Assembly (NCBI RefSeq): GCF_014161445.1
Contig: NZ_JABBXA010000011.1
Coordinates: 62,001-126,000, forward strand
Reading direction: 5' to 3'
DNA length: 64,000 nucleotides
From: Microbispora sp. H13382
GTDB taxonomy: Bacteria > Actinomycetota > Actinomycetes > Streptosporangiales > Streptosporangiaceae
Shown in pieces: positions 52,506 through 60,305 of the stretch; the stretch's first letter is position 1; each line of letters opens with the position of its first letter. The position numbers and the translations under genes are program-made. The notes beneath the pieces were generated by a model, which made no database searches, was not told where the DNA came from, and saw only the letters and a list, made by a program, of their open reading frames with translations.

Positions 52506-53323
52506 TCCTGCTTCACTTCCTCGATCATTCTGAGTGACTCGTGCTCAGGATAGGCCCACAGCCGTATCGCTTCATACCGGTTTCGGATGGAGGTCACGAG
52601 GTTCGGATCGGATGAGACATGCCCCTCTGCTGGGGAGTCCGCGTGGACTGTCTCTGGCTCCCCGTTCGGTAGCTCTGCGATCATGAAGGCGCCCGCCAGA
52701 CCTGGAAGGCACCGGGGGTCGACGACCTGAATGGAAATGGCGGGGTGGGTGGCGATCTCAAGGAGGTAGCCGAGTTGGTCGCGCATCACCTCGCGGCTGC
52801 CTACATGACGCCGCAGCACGCCGGCGTCGAAGAGGACCAAGATCATGGGTGGGTCATCTCTGTCGATGATCTGCCGGCGCTGCATACGGGCATGAACGCG
52901 TGCTTCAACCTCGTCATCGGTGATCCGGGGCTCCTGGCGGAACAGCTCTCGCGCGTAGGGCTCCGTCTGCAGCAGGCCTGGGACGAGAAGGGGATCCCAG
53001 GATCGAAGCACCACTGCTGAAGGCTCGATCTCTTCTACCCAGCCCAGGAACCAGCCGGGTCCTCCCGGGCGCGAGGCGATCCGACGGTACAAGCCGACAA
53101 AGTATTGCCTATCGCTCAGCCCAAAGATTTGGTCCAGCTTCTCCGCATCCGACTTGGACGGCGTTCGCTTCGCCATCTCCAGGCGGCTCACCTGGGTTTG
53201 CGTGCAGCCCAGACGTGACGCCACTGCAGCTTGTGACAGTTGGGCCGCCTCTCGTAGACGCCGCATCTCGGCGCCGAAACGTGCCCGTGGACCCGTGGAG
53301 TCGGGGGTCGGCTCGTGGGTCAT
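52496..53323 (-). CDS. XRE regulator with DUF5753 (WhiJ-like)
   Basis: This 275-aa protein starts at ATG 53323, with GGAGGG at a spacing of 5. The N-terminal HTH is ARFGAEMRRLREAAQLSQAAVASRLGCTQTQVSRLE. It is followed by the DUF5753 ligand-domain pattern: WVEEIEPSAVVLRSWDPLLVPGLLQTEPYAREL, RRQIIDRDDPP, IATHPAISIQVVD, ending in NRYEAIRLWAYPEHESLRMIEE. WhiJ-like regulators with a DUF397 partner control development in streptomycetes. The nearby HATPase at 53891 completes a frequently seen trio. Confidence 0.92.
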   Translation of the reverse strand: MTHEPTPDSTGPRARFGAEMRRLREAAQLSQAAVASRLGCTQTQVSRLEMAKRTPSKSDAEKLDQIFGLSDRQYFVGLYRRIASRPGGPGWFLGWVEEIEPSAVVLRSWDPLLVPGLLQTEPYARELFRQEPRITDDEVEARVHARMQRRQIIDRDDPPMILVLFDAGVLRRHVGSREVMRDQLGYLLEIATHPAISIQVVDPRCLPGLAGAFMIAELPNGEPETVHADSPAEGHVSSDPNLVTSIRNRYEAIRLWAYPEHESLRMIEEVKQEWT

Positions 53324-53606
53324 TTCATCCCTCCAAAGAGCGGTGGAGCCGCCCCACAATGTAGCGGTCATACCGCTAACCAAACCAGCCTAGACCGCTG
53401 ATTGTCATCATCTGGTTTTCACTGGTATGCAAATCCGGCTTCGAATTACCTCTAGGTACGGGCACTCTAGGCGTACGCCGATCCTGCGTGCGGGGCTGGT
53501 GGCAACCGCATATTCGGGAGACGGGCTGCTGATCACGATGTGGCCTGGTGAGCGGGTGGTTTGACGTCTCTCGTCTTGAGCCGCGATGGCATTGGAGAGG
53601 TCCGAT

Positions 53607-53894
53607 ATGAAAAGCGACGAGCGGGAGCAGCAATTCGTTCACCTGGTTCGCCTGGCATGGGACTTGCGGAATATCGGGATCGCCACCTCCGTGATGATGG
53701 CCCCCGGCGAGCCTCCAATGCTGGACATCGCGCAGGGCACTAGGCGACCTGTTCGTATTCGGGTGAGTCGTCGCGCACATGGCTGGGTATTCACCTGGAG
53801 GCCCTCGTGGTCGCGATTCTGGCGGCGCGATGGATGGGTGTGGGCACTCGATGCGAATGCGGCTGAGAGAATCCGGTCGGCGGTGATCGCGTGA
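53607..53894 (+). CDS. Small Trp-rich accessory protein
   Basis: This 95-aa protein starts at ATG 53607, with GGAGAGG upstream. FVHLVRLAWDLRNIGIATSVMMAPG, RIRVSRRAHGWVFTWRPSW and the final WVWALDANAAERIRSAV repeat the helix, Trp-strand, helix layout of the genes at 27455 and 27900. It is coupled by GTGA to the HATPase gene. The function is unknown. Confidence 0.62.
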   Translation: MKSDEREQQFVHLVRLAWDLRNIGIATSVMMAPGEPPMLDIAQGTRRPVRIRVSRRAHGWVFTWRPSWSRFWRRDGWVWALDANAAERIRSAVIA

Positions 53895-54400
53895 TTGGGC
53901 GTCAGGAACTCCACGAGGCCCGTTTTCGTGATCACACCGCGATCGGGAGGGAACTGCGCCTGTTGGGGTGGCGGCAGTTGCCCGGCCAGGCAGCGTCCGT
54001 CGGTGAGGCCCGCGCTTGGGCGAGGCGTCTCCTGGCCGGAGAAGTGGCAGAGGAACTTGCCGACGATGCCGTGCTGTTACTCAGCGAGCTGGTTACCAAC
54101 TCCATCGTCCATTCGGACTCGGGGCGTAACCCGGATGGCCTCGTCACTGTGGTCCTGGCCACCGGCGGCGGCGTCACCCACTGCGAGGTGATCGATGACG
54201 GCTCCGCGACGAGCGTCCCCGTTGTTCGGGATCTGTCGGAGGAGGATGCCGGTGGCCGGGGCCTGTGGATGGTGAGCGCGATGGCAGACGCCTGGGGGTT
54301 CCACCATGACGACGAGGTTGGGAACGCGGTCTGGTTCCGGATCGGCGCTCGTCTGGCGACGGCGCATGCCGTCTCATGCTTGGAGGCTACTACCGGCTGA
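53891..54400 (+). CDS. RsbW/SpoIIAB-like ATP-binding regulator
   Basis: This 169-aa protein starts at GTG 53891, overlapping the preceding stop. GHKL motifs are the N-box LLLSELVTNSIVHSDSG, the G1-like VIDDGSATSVPVV and the G2-like GGRGLWMVSAMADAWG. Such proteins in actinomycetes include anti-sigma kinases. The neighbouring WhiJ/DUF397 genes are on the opposite strand, with about 280 bp between the divergent units. Confidence 0.82.
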   Translation: MIGRQELHEARFRDHTAIGRELRLLGWRQLPGQAASVGEARAWARRLLAGEVAEELADDAVLLLSELVTNSIVHSDSGRNPDGLVTVVLATGGGVTHCEVIDDGSATSVPVVRDLSEEDAGGRGLWMVSAMADAWGFHHDDEVGNAVWFRIGARLATAHAVSCLEATTG

Positions 54401-54826
54401 CGAAAGCACGGTGGTCATGGTTGGGAGGGTCCGCTGGCGTTCCTCCTGATCAATATCGGCGGACTGCCACTGATCCGGCAGACGCCTTATGAGATGACCC
54501 GGTGAAGCTCCGTGCCGTCCTGTGCACCCCCAGCTACGGCGGCGCGGTCGCGGTCTCTGCCTTCCCCCATAGCAGGGCCGCCATATGGCCTGCTCGCACG
54601 CGGTCTGACGCGCGGCAGGCCCAGCGCGACGGTACGGGCAAGCCCCCGTATTACCCGTACCGTCGCGCCCTTCTCAGCCCCGGCCTCGCTTCCGATGTCC
54701 TGACGCCGTCGGCGAGGCGTCGCCCCGTAGGCACCTACGCCTGGAGCTGTCCGATCGCAGCTCTGGCGGCAGGTATTTGGTTGAGTGACAGGGATCAGGT
54801 GGCCTGGGTGACCGGGCCACACCATC
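54401..54826. other. Gap of about 430 bp without a supported gene
   Basis: An open frame from about 54502 overlaps the next gene and has no recognisable motif or ribosome site. Otherwise nothing stands out. Confidence 0.35.
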
Positions 54827-55672
54827 GTGACAACAGCACCGCACTCCAGTACGAAATCGTCCGGTAGCTCCTCGGAGCACTTCTCGCTGGTACGGCATCT
54901 GCCGCTCAGCGTCTGGCTGACCGCTTCGGAGGGGCAGTCGCCCGCCGCATGCGCCAGCGGCTGCTGCATGCCGGTCACCGGGCGGCTGGCCCGTCAGCTC
55001 ATCACGACCTGCAGTCGAGCCGACGGCTTGGTCGTCGACGTTCACCCCGCCGATCACGCGTTGGTGGCCAACGCGGTGGCCCTCGGCCGCCGAGTCTCGA
55101 CCGTGGTCATCGACCCCGCGGTGGCGGGTGTCATCTGGACGAGGGTGACCTCTGGCCGTGATGAGGCCGACCTGCGCAGAGTGGAGGTGCGCGTCGCCCG
55201 AGCGGAGGCCACCTATCTGGCGCTGGCCCATCGGCGCGGTGAAGCATCCCTCGTCGTCATCCGGCGGACCTGCGATGCGGAGCCGGACATGACCTCGATC
55301 GACGGGTCTCCCCGTGAGAGCTCGCTAGGCGAGCCCGCTGCTCTGCTCGCCCCCGGCGGGCACCTGGTGGTTGTCACCGGTCTGCACCTGATCGAGGGGC
55401 GCCCGTACGACCCGGTGCCCGGCCTTATCCGTGAGGCGCAGCGGGCTGGGCTGGTCTACCTGCAGCACATCGTCGCGGTACACGGTCCGGTCCGGCGGCG
55501 CCAGATCGTCTTGTCCCTGCTCCCGGCGAACATCGCCGCCAGGAAAGCGCAGGCTGTCTCGCCGCACGTGCCTACAGCGCTGCGGGCGCACGCGGATGTG
55601 CTGATCTTCAGTAAACCCCTCACATCGCCGGTCTTCGTCGGCGCCTGCCCGCGCGGAGAGGAGGAGGCGTGA
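54827..55672 (+). CDS. Catalytically degenerate DNA methyltransferase paralogue
   Basis: This 281-aa frame starts at GTG 54827; the exact start is uncertain. It parallels the intact methylase that follows: LSVWLTASEGQ corresponds to GSVWVTGQQPS, LVVDVHPADHALVANAVALGRRVSTVVID to the SAM-binding segment, APGGHLVVVTGLHLIEGRPYD to RPGGVVAITVRPYRVRGEL, and HADVLIFSKPL to HEDLLIFHKPL. Motif I lacks the glycines (DPMCGIGTT is replaced by DVHPADHAL), and the catalytic TSPPY is replaced by IRRTC. It is probably inactive alone and may act as a partner or specificity subunit of the next gene. Confidence 0.68.
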   Translation: MTTAPHSSTKSSGSSSEHFSLVRHLPLSVWLTASEGQSPAACASGCCMPVTGRLARQLITTCSRADGLVVDVHPADHALVANAVALGRRVSTVVIDPAVAGVIWTRVTSGRDEADLRRVEVRVARAEATYLALAHRRGEASLVVIRRTCDAEPDMTSIDGSPRESSLGEPAALLAPGGHLVVVTGLHLIEGRPYDPVPGLIREAQRAGLVYLQHIVAVHGPVRRRQIVLSLLPANIAARKAQAVSPHVPTALRAHADVLIFSKPLTSPVFVGACPRGEEEA

Positions 55673-56559
55673 TGGGTGAGCCGGGCGGGTCGGTGTGGGT
55701 GACGGGGCAGCAGCCTTCGCGGACGCAGCGGCGGGGCCGCTATCTGCCCGAGTCGATGAAGCATCCGGGCAAAATGCTGCCCGCCATCGCCGCGCAGGTG
55801 ATCGCCACCTACACCGCGCCGGGTGAGCTGGTGGTCGATCCGATGTGCGGGATCGGCACCACTTTGGTGGAGGCGATCCACCAGGGCCGGCACGCGGCCG
55901 GTATCGAGTACGAGGGGCAGTGGGCCAAGCTCGCCGCCGAGAACGTCGCCCATGCCCGATGGAACGGCGCACCTGGGACGGCTCAGGTCGTGATCGGCGA
56001 CTCCCGGAATGCCTCCCGCCTGCTGCCTGGGTTGGCGGGGATGGCGGCGCTGATGCTCACCTCCCCGCCGTACGGGTCCTACACGCACGGGCACATTCGT
56101 TCCACCCGGGATACCGGGCAGCCGGGGATCCGCAAGTGGAACCACCACTACTCCCGCGACCGGGCCAACCTCGCCCACCAGAGCCTGCCGGTCTTGCTGG
56201 AGGGCTTCGCCCAGATCCTGGCCGCCACCACGCCCCTTCTCCGGCCGGGTGGGGTGGTCGCGATCACGGTGCGGCCGTACCGGGTCCGTGGCGAACTGGT
56301 CGACCTGCCCGGCCAGGTCCGCAACGTGGCCGAGCAGGCGGGGCTGGTCTTCACCGATCGGATCGTGTGCCTGCTGTGCGGTATCGACGACGGTCGTGTG
56401 ATCAATCGGGCGTCGTTTTTCCAGCTTCACGAGGCGCGTAAGGCATGGGAGCGCGGGGTGCCGATCCACGCGCTCGCACACGAGGACCTGCTGATCTTCC
56501 ACAAACCGCTCAACGACCCGGCCGAGGCCGGGCGGTCCAACGATCGGGGGCGCCGGTGA
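55672..56559 (+). CDS. DNA methyltransferase with TSPPYG motif (likely N4-cytosine or N6-adenine)
   Basis: This 295-aa protein starts at ATG 55672, with GAGGAGG 4 nt upstream. SAM motif I is LVVDPMCGIGTTLVEAIHQGR and catalytic motif IV is LMLTSPPYGSYTHG. The order I then IV and the (S/T)PPY sequence suit an N4-cytosine or N6-adenine exocyclic-amino methylase. The C-terminus shares HEDLLIFHKPL with the degenerate paralogue upstream, to which it is directly coupled. No partner nuclease gene is adjacent, so it may protect the element from host restriction or act in its regulation. Confidence 0.85.
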   Translation: MGEPGGSVWVTGQQPSRTQRRGRYLPESMKHPGKMLPAIAAQVIATYTAPGELVVDPMCGIGTTLVEAIHQGRHAAGIEYEGQWAKLAAENVAHARWNGAPGTAQVVIGDSRNASRLLPGLAGMAALMLTSPPYGSYTHGHIRSTRDTGQPGIRKWNHHYSRDRANLAHQSLPVLLEGFAQILAATTPLLRPGGVVAITVRPYRVRGELVDLPGQVRNVAEQAGLVFTDRIVCLLCGIDDGRVINRASFFQLHEARKAWERGVPIHALAHEDLLIFHKPLNDPAEAGRSNDRGRR

Positions 56560-56803
56560 GAACGGGACCGGTTCGGCGGCGACGCGGGGTTTGTGACCAG
56601 CGGATATTGCTTGACACCCGGCATAGAGGTGGGCGTCGATACCGGCGGCCATGGCCGATCGGTCACCCCGTGGCCCACGACGTCCGCGTACAGCGGCGAC
56701 GGGGCAGGGGGCGCCCGGTTGGCCGGGCCATGGCAACGACACCACACCACGTCGCTTCGGCGGCCTGCCCGCGCCCCTGCGGGGGCAGGCGTTGACATCC
56801 CCG

Positions 56804-57031
56804 ATGCGGGCAACCGACCTGGGGGACCTCCCGGCGGTGATCGATGTGGTCACCGCGGGGCGGCTGCTCGGATTCGGCCGGACCAAGGCCTACCAGTTGG
56901 CCAAGAACGGCGAGTTCCCCTGCCGGGTGCTGCGCATCGGACGCAGCTACCTGGTGCCGACGCGGGAGGTGTGGGCGTTGCTCGGCTACCACCACGACGG
57001 CACACGCCGTCCCGACACCGAGGAAGGGTGA
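56804..57031 (+). CDS. xis: Excisionase-like HTH protein
   Basis: This 75-aa protein starts at ATG 56804; TTG 56792 is an alternative. The sequence VIDVVTAGRLLGFGRTKAYQLAKNGEFPCRVLRIGRSYLVPTREVWALLG is a winged-helix excisionase/MerR-type domain (AlpA/HTH_17 family). Xis proteins bend the att site and steer the integrase toward excision. It lies 6 bp before the integrase gene, the classical arrangement. Confidence 0.9.
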   Translation: MRATDLGDLPAVIDVVTAGRLLGFGRTKAYQLAKNGEFPCRVLRIGRSYLVPTREVWALLGYHHDGTRRPDTEEG

Positions 57032-57037
57032 ACAAGG

Positions 57038-58687
57038 GTGGCGAATGGCACCACCTACAAAACCTGCGGCTGCCGCGACGCGGCCACGGGCAAGCAACTC
57101 GGGAAGAAATGCCCGAAGCTGCGCCGCTCCGGCGGGGGCGAGCGGTGGAGTTCCACCCACGGCACGTGGGCCTACCAGCTCGAGCTGCCCCCACACGCCG
57201 ACGGCCGACGCCGTAGCCCGCTGCGGCGTCAGGGGTTCGCGACCCTGGAGGACGCCGAGGCCGAACTCGACCACGCCCGCGGGCTGCTCGCCCTGGATAC
57301 CGACCCGCACACCCGGCGGAAGATCTGCGAGCTGATGCTGTCGGTCCTGAAGGACACCCGGGCGCTGCCGTCGATCGAGGAGGTGAGACGCAAGGTCCGC
57401 ACCCACCAGGACCTCGACCGGACGGTCACGGTCGCCGAGTGGATGGGCGAGTTCCTCAAGCGGAAGAAGAAGATCGACCCGACCACCCGGCGATCGTACG
57501 AGACGCACATCCGGCTCTACGTCATCCCCTACCTCGGCGACATCCGCCTGGACCGGCTGCGGGTCTGCGACATCAGCGGCATGTTCGACGCGATCGAGGA
57601 GTTCAACGACGTCATCACCAGCGCCTATGCGAGCGGGAACCCGCAGGAGCGGGCGAAGGTGAAGTACCGGCGGCCGGTCGGACCCGCCACGATGCACCGC
57701 ATCCGCGCCACCCTCCGCCACGCACTGAATGTGGCGATCAAACAGGACCGGCTGATCGACTTCAATCCCGCCGCCGTGGTCGAACTCCCCGCGGCCGCCC
57801 GCCCGAAGGGGCTGGTGTGGACCGAGGAACGCGTCGCCCGCTGGCGGGCCGACCACGCCGCCAACCGGGCCGCAGAAGACGAGCGCCGCGCCGGACGCAG
57901 CGTGGACGTGATCCAGGTCTACCTCGGCACGGCCCGGCCCTCACCGGTCATGGTGTGGACACCGGAACAGACCTCGGCGTTCCTGGCCTACGCGCGACGC
58001 CACCGCCTGTACGCGCTGTACCGGCTGATCGCGTTGCGCGGGCTACGCCGGGGCGAGGCCGTCGGGCTGCGCTGGCCCGAGGTGAGCTTCACCTCCGGGA
58101 CGATCGCGGTGAACTGGCAGATCACCCAGCTCGGCTGGACCCCGGTCCAAGGCAAACCGAAGACCGACGCCAGCGACCGCGTCATCGCCCTCGACGCCGA
58201 AACACTTGAGATCCTGAAAGAGCATCGCAGGCGACAGGCGAAAGAACGCCTCAAAGCGGGCGAGGACTGGACCGACAGCGGATTCGTCTTCACCGACGAG
58301 TACGGCAGGCCGCTGCACCCGCAGCACGTCACCGACCAGTTCTACTGGATGTGCTACGAGGCAGACCTGCCGCCGCTCCGGCTGCACGACCTCCGCCACG
58401 GCGCCGCCTCCCTGATGCTCGCCGCCGGCGTCGAGCTGAAAGTAGTCCAGGAGACCCTCGGCCACGTCTCCTCCACCTTCACCCGCGACACCTACACCAG
58501 CGTCTATCCCGAAGTCGCACGCGCGGCGGCCGAATCCACGGCCGCTCTGCTGGCTGCCCCCAGCTCGACGGCGCCGTCTCCGGCTGGGCCGAGCAGTCAC
58601 CAAAGCGACAAGAGTGAGGCCTCCCGGTCCCGACGAAAAACCCCTACAGGGTCCCGTGCGCGGTTGGCCATCGTGCCCGACGTCTGA
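57038..58687 (+). CDS. int: Tyrosine recombinase / integrase
   Basis: This 549-aa protein starts at GTG 57038. The N-terminus has a small Cys-containing region (YKTCGCRD...KKCPKL) common in actinobacterial element integrases, and then an SAM-like arm domain (VAEWMGEFLKRKKKIDPTTRRSYETHIRLYVIPYLG). The catalytic residues are in place: R in ALRGLRRGEAVGLRW near 337, HxxR in LHDLRHGAASL near 450, LGH near 475, and the nucleophile in TRDTYTSVYP near 484. It carries out site-specific integration and excision of the element. It is directly coupled to xis and followed by a strong hairpin. Confidence 0.95.
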   Translation: MANGTTYKTCGCRDAATGKQLGKKCPKLRRSGGGERWSSTHGTWAYQLELPPHADGRRRSPLRRQGFATLEDAEAELDHARGLLALDTDPHTRRKICELMLSVLKDTRALPSIEEVRRKVRTHQDLDRTVTVAEWMGEFLKRKKKIDPTTRRSYETHIRLYVIPYLGDIRLDRLRVCDISGMFDAIEEFNDVITSAYASGNPQERAKVKYRRPVGPATMHRIRATLRHALNVAIKQDRLIDFNPAAVVELPAAARPKGLVWTEERVARWRADHAANRAAEDERRAGRSVDVIQVYLGTARPSPVMVWTPEQTSAFLAYARRHRLYALYRLIALRGLRRGEAVGLRWPEVSFTSGTIAVNWQITQLGWTPVQGKPKTDASDRVIALDAETLEILKEHRRRQAKERLKAGEDWTDSGFVFTDEYGRPLHPQHVTDQFYWMCYEADLPPLRLHDLRHGAASLMLAAGVELKVVQETLGHVSSTFTRDTYTSVYPEVARAAAESTAALLAAPSSTAPSPAGPSSHQSDKSEASRSRRKTPTGSRARLAIVPDV

Positions 58688-58713
58688 TCAGCCCTTCAGA
58701 CAAGAGGTAGACG

Positions 58714-58742
58714 CAGGCCCGCTGGAATTATCAGCGGGCCTG
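58714..58742. terminator. Bidirectional hairpin after int
   Basis: CAGGCCCGCTG at 58714-58724 pairs perfectly with CAGCGGGCCTG at 58732-58742 around a 7-nt loop. It lies 26 bp after the integrase stop and 12 bp before the end of the convergent gene, so it can end both transcripts. Confidence 0.78.
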
Positions 58743-58754
58743 ACGCTTGGCAGA

Positions 58755-59825
58755 TTAGTAACCGCCATTCATGTTGATTGATTCATCGAGCTGGCGAGGA
58801 GCGGTGGGGGCGGGCGGAGATGGTGGGTAACCGTAAATACGCTCCAGTTCCCGTCGCCGGCTACGTTCTCCTTTAAATAGTGGCGGGAACTCTTCAGCCA
58901 GGTCGCCGTTGTATCTCAGGTAGCGCAGATCGATACGGCTTCCGCTTCCGTCCCTGCTTACGAGGCGGACCCACGTGCAATGATCCGCGTAGACATCGGC
59001 CAGAGAGGTCTGATCGTGGACCAGGTCGATCTGAACATCGAGCCCAAACGTTCGGTCGAGGATCAGATCCAGCACCGCGTTTGGCGGTCGGCTATTTTGC
59101 CATTCGAATTGAATATAATATTCGCTATCGGTAGCGCCATAAAAATTGAACCACATGTCGTGGGCCATGAATGGGCTGCAGAGCCCTGGCAACCTGCGCA
59201 AAAGATCGGATGCTAGACGGCTGGCCTGGTAGTGCTCTCCGCCGATGGCGTAGCGGCCTGGCCAGGACGTGTTGATGAAGTAGAGCTCGGCGGGGTGCCA
59301 AGCGTTCGGGTGGGAGTCCCATGGGAAAGCGAGATCAGAGTCGAAGCCATCTGTGGCGATCTTGATTGCTTTGTGCCAGAGGCTTTCGTTCTCCAGCGGG
59401 ATGCTGACACGTGCTGGCTCGCCAGGGCGGTACAGCACCACGTGCCCGTTCTCGTAGGAGAACCTCAATCCTGCAATTCCTTGGATCTCGATGTCATCGT
59501 TGGCTGAAGGCCCTGATGTGTGAAGCTTCGGGATGAGTTCTCGGATGAGGTCGGGTAGGTACTGTACTGGGATTCCTACGATGAGGTCCTCGGGTGAGGG
59601 GTCGACCCAGGCGATGCCGTAGGCCAGGACGAAGGGAGACCAGAAAACTGGACTCCACTCCCCGATGCGTTCCAGGATTAGCGCTTCGAGCGCGGCTTGC
59701 GCGGTCGTAGCGACGGGAATCGGGCCACATCCCTTTCTCTGATCCCGCCGCAAGGACTTGAGCGCATGCTGGTGAGCCTGGCCCGTGTAGAGAGCCCTCT
59801 TCCGCGCGTTCTCATTCGTGCCCAT
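58755..59825 (-). CDS. Unrecognised 356-aa protein
   Basis: It starts at ATG 59825, with GGAG at a spacing of 5. The N-terminus is basic (NENARKRALYTGQAHQHALKSLRRDQRKG) and followed by AQAALEALILERIGEW. The body is rich in aromatic residues (AELYFINTSWPGRYAIGGEHYQASRLA, HDMWFNFYGATDSEYYIQFEWQN) and ends in a Pro-rich tail. The sequence is less GC-rich than the integrase next to it, suggesting separate acquisition. No domain is recognised. It stands alone between the integrase and the large nuclease-like gene. Confidence 0.6.
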   Translation of the reverse strand: MGTNENARKRALYTGQAHQHALKSLRRDQRKGCGPIPVATTAQAALEALILERIGEWSPVFWSPFVLAYGIAWVDPSPEDLIVGIPVQYLPDLIRELIPKLHTSGPSANDDIEIQGIAGLRFSYENGHVVLYRPGEPARVSIPLENESLWHKAIKIATDGFDSDLAFPWDSHPNAWHPAELYFINTSWPGRYAIGGEHYQASRLASDLLRRLPGLCSPFMAHDMWFNFYGATDSEYYIQFEWQNSRPPNAVLDLILDRTFGLDVQIDLVHDQTSLADVYADHCTWVRLVSRDGSGSRIDLRYLRYNGDLAEEFPPLFKGERSRRRELERIYGYPPSPPAPTAPRQLDESINMNGGY

Positions 59826-60305
59826 GACAACTCCGATGGCACGCCGCCCGGCTCAGCGTAGATCGAAGTGACAGTCGCACGTGCCTTGGCGAGTTGACGT
59901 GCTCGAGTGGAAGAGCCTAAGCCCCTGCAACCCTGCTGGTGATCTAACTGCCGGGTCGATCACCGGGAACGGCGCCCACAACGCCGGGAGTCTCTCTCCT
60001 GGCAAGAGTTTGCACTCGACACGCGGGCGGTGCAAGCGAAACCCGCCGGTTCGCTATGGCCGACGCTAATAGCGGGTCAAGGTCGTTCATTAAATGGGGT
60101 TCTGGCGCAGTTTGTGCATCTGGTGTCAATCGTGGTGCTGACTCTTTGATCACGACTGCCGTTCGGTTCGATCGATCTTTAGGGAACGGTTCACTGCTCT
60201 GCCTCGTCAGTTACCTCAGCGAACCCACCCCACTTCTTGCTTCCCCGTGGCCTAACGCAGGGATGGCTCCTCAGGTGGCGGGGCGGTGGGCTGGTCTAAC
60301 AGCGC
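59826..60305. other. Gap of about 480 bp
   Basis: No supported gene and no tRNA-like fold that I can see. It should contain the promoter of the 356-aa gene and the terminator of the large gene to its right. Confidence 0.4.

Larger units (their letters stand above)
29328..58742. mobile_element. Integrative conjugative element-like region (left boundary uncertain)
   Basis: The region holds an excisionase and a tyrosine integrase at the right end (56804-58687), a type IV secretion operon (41268-51405), DUF932 and replication-relaxation proteins, a DNA methylase and many small accessory genes. This combination is what actinobacterial integrative conjugative elements carry. The right limit is set just after the integrase. 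The left limit may be anywhere from about 27.4 to 29.3 kb or further out, because no att repeat or tRNA was found. No relaxase or replication initiator was recognised. Confidence 0.6.

Noticed and set aside
54502..54867. Possible 121-aa plus-strand gene before the degenerate methylase
   Set aside because: It overlaps the next gene and has unusual composition, no motif and no convincing ribosome site.
55456..56886. Minus-strand open frame of 476 codons
   Set aside because: Antisense to the intact TSPPYG methylase and without recognisable domains.
58688..58760. tRNA or att core next to the integrase
   Set aside because: Only a terminator hairpin is visible; no tRNA-like sequence and no long direct repeat of the int-proximal DNA was recognised by eye elsewhere in the window.
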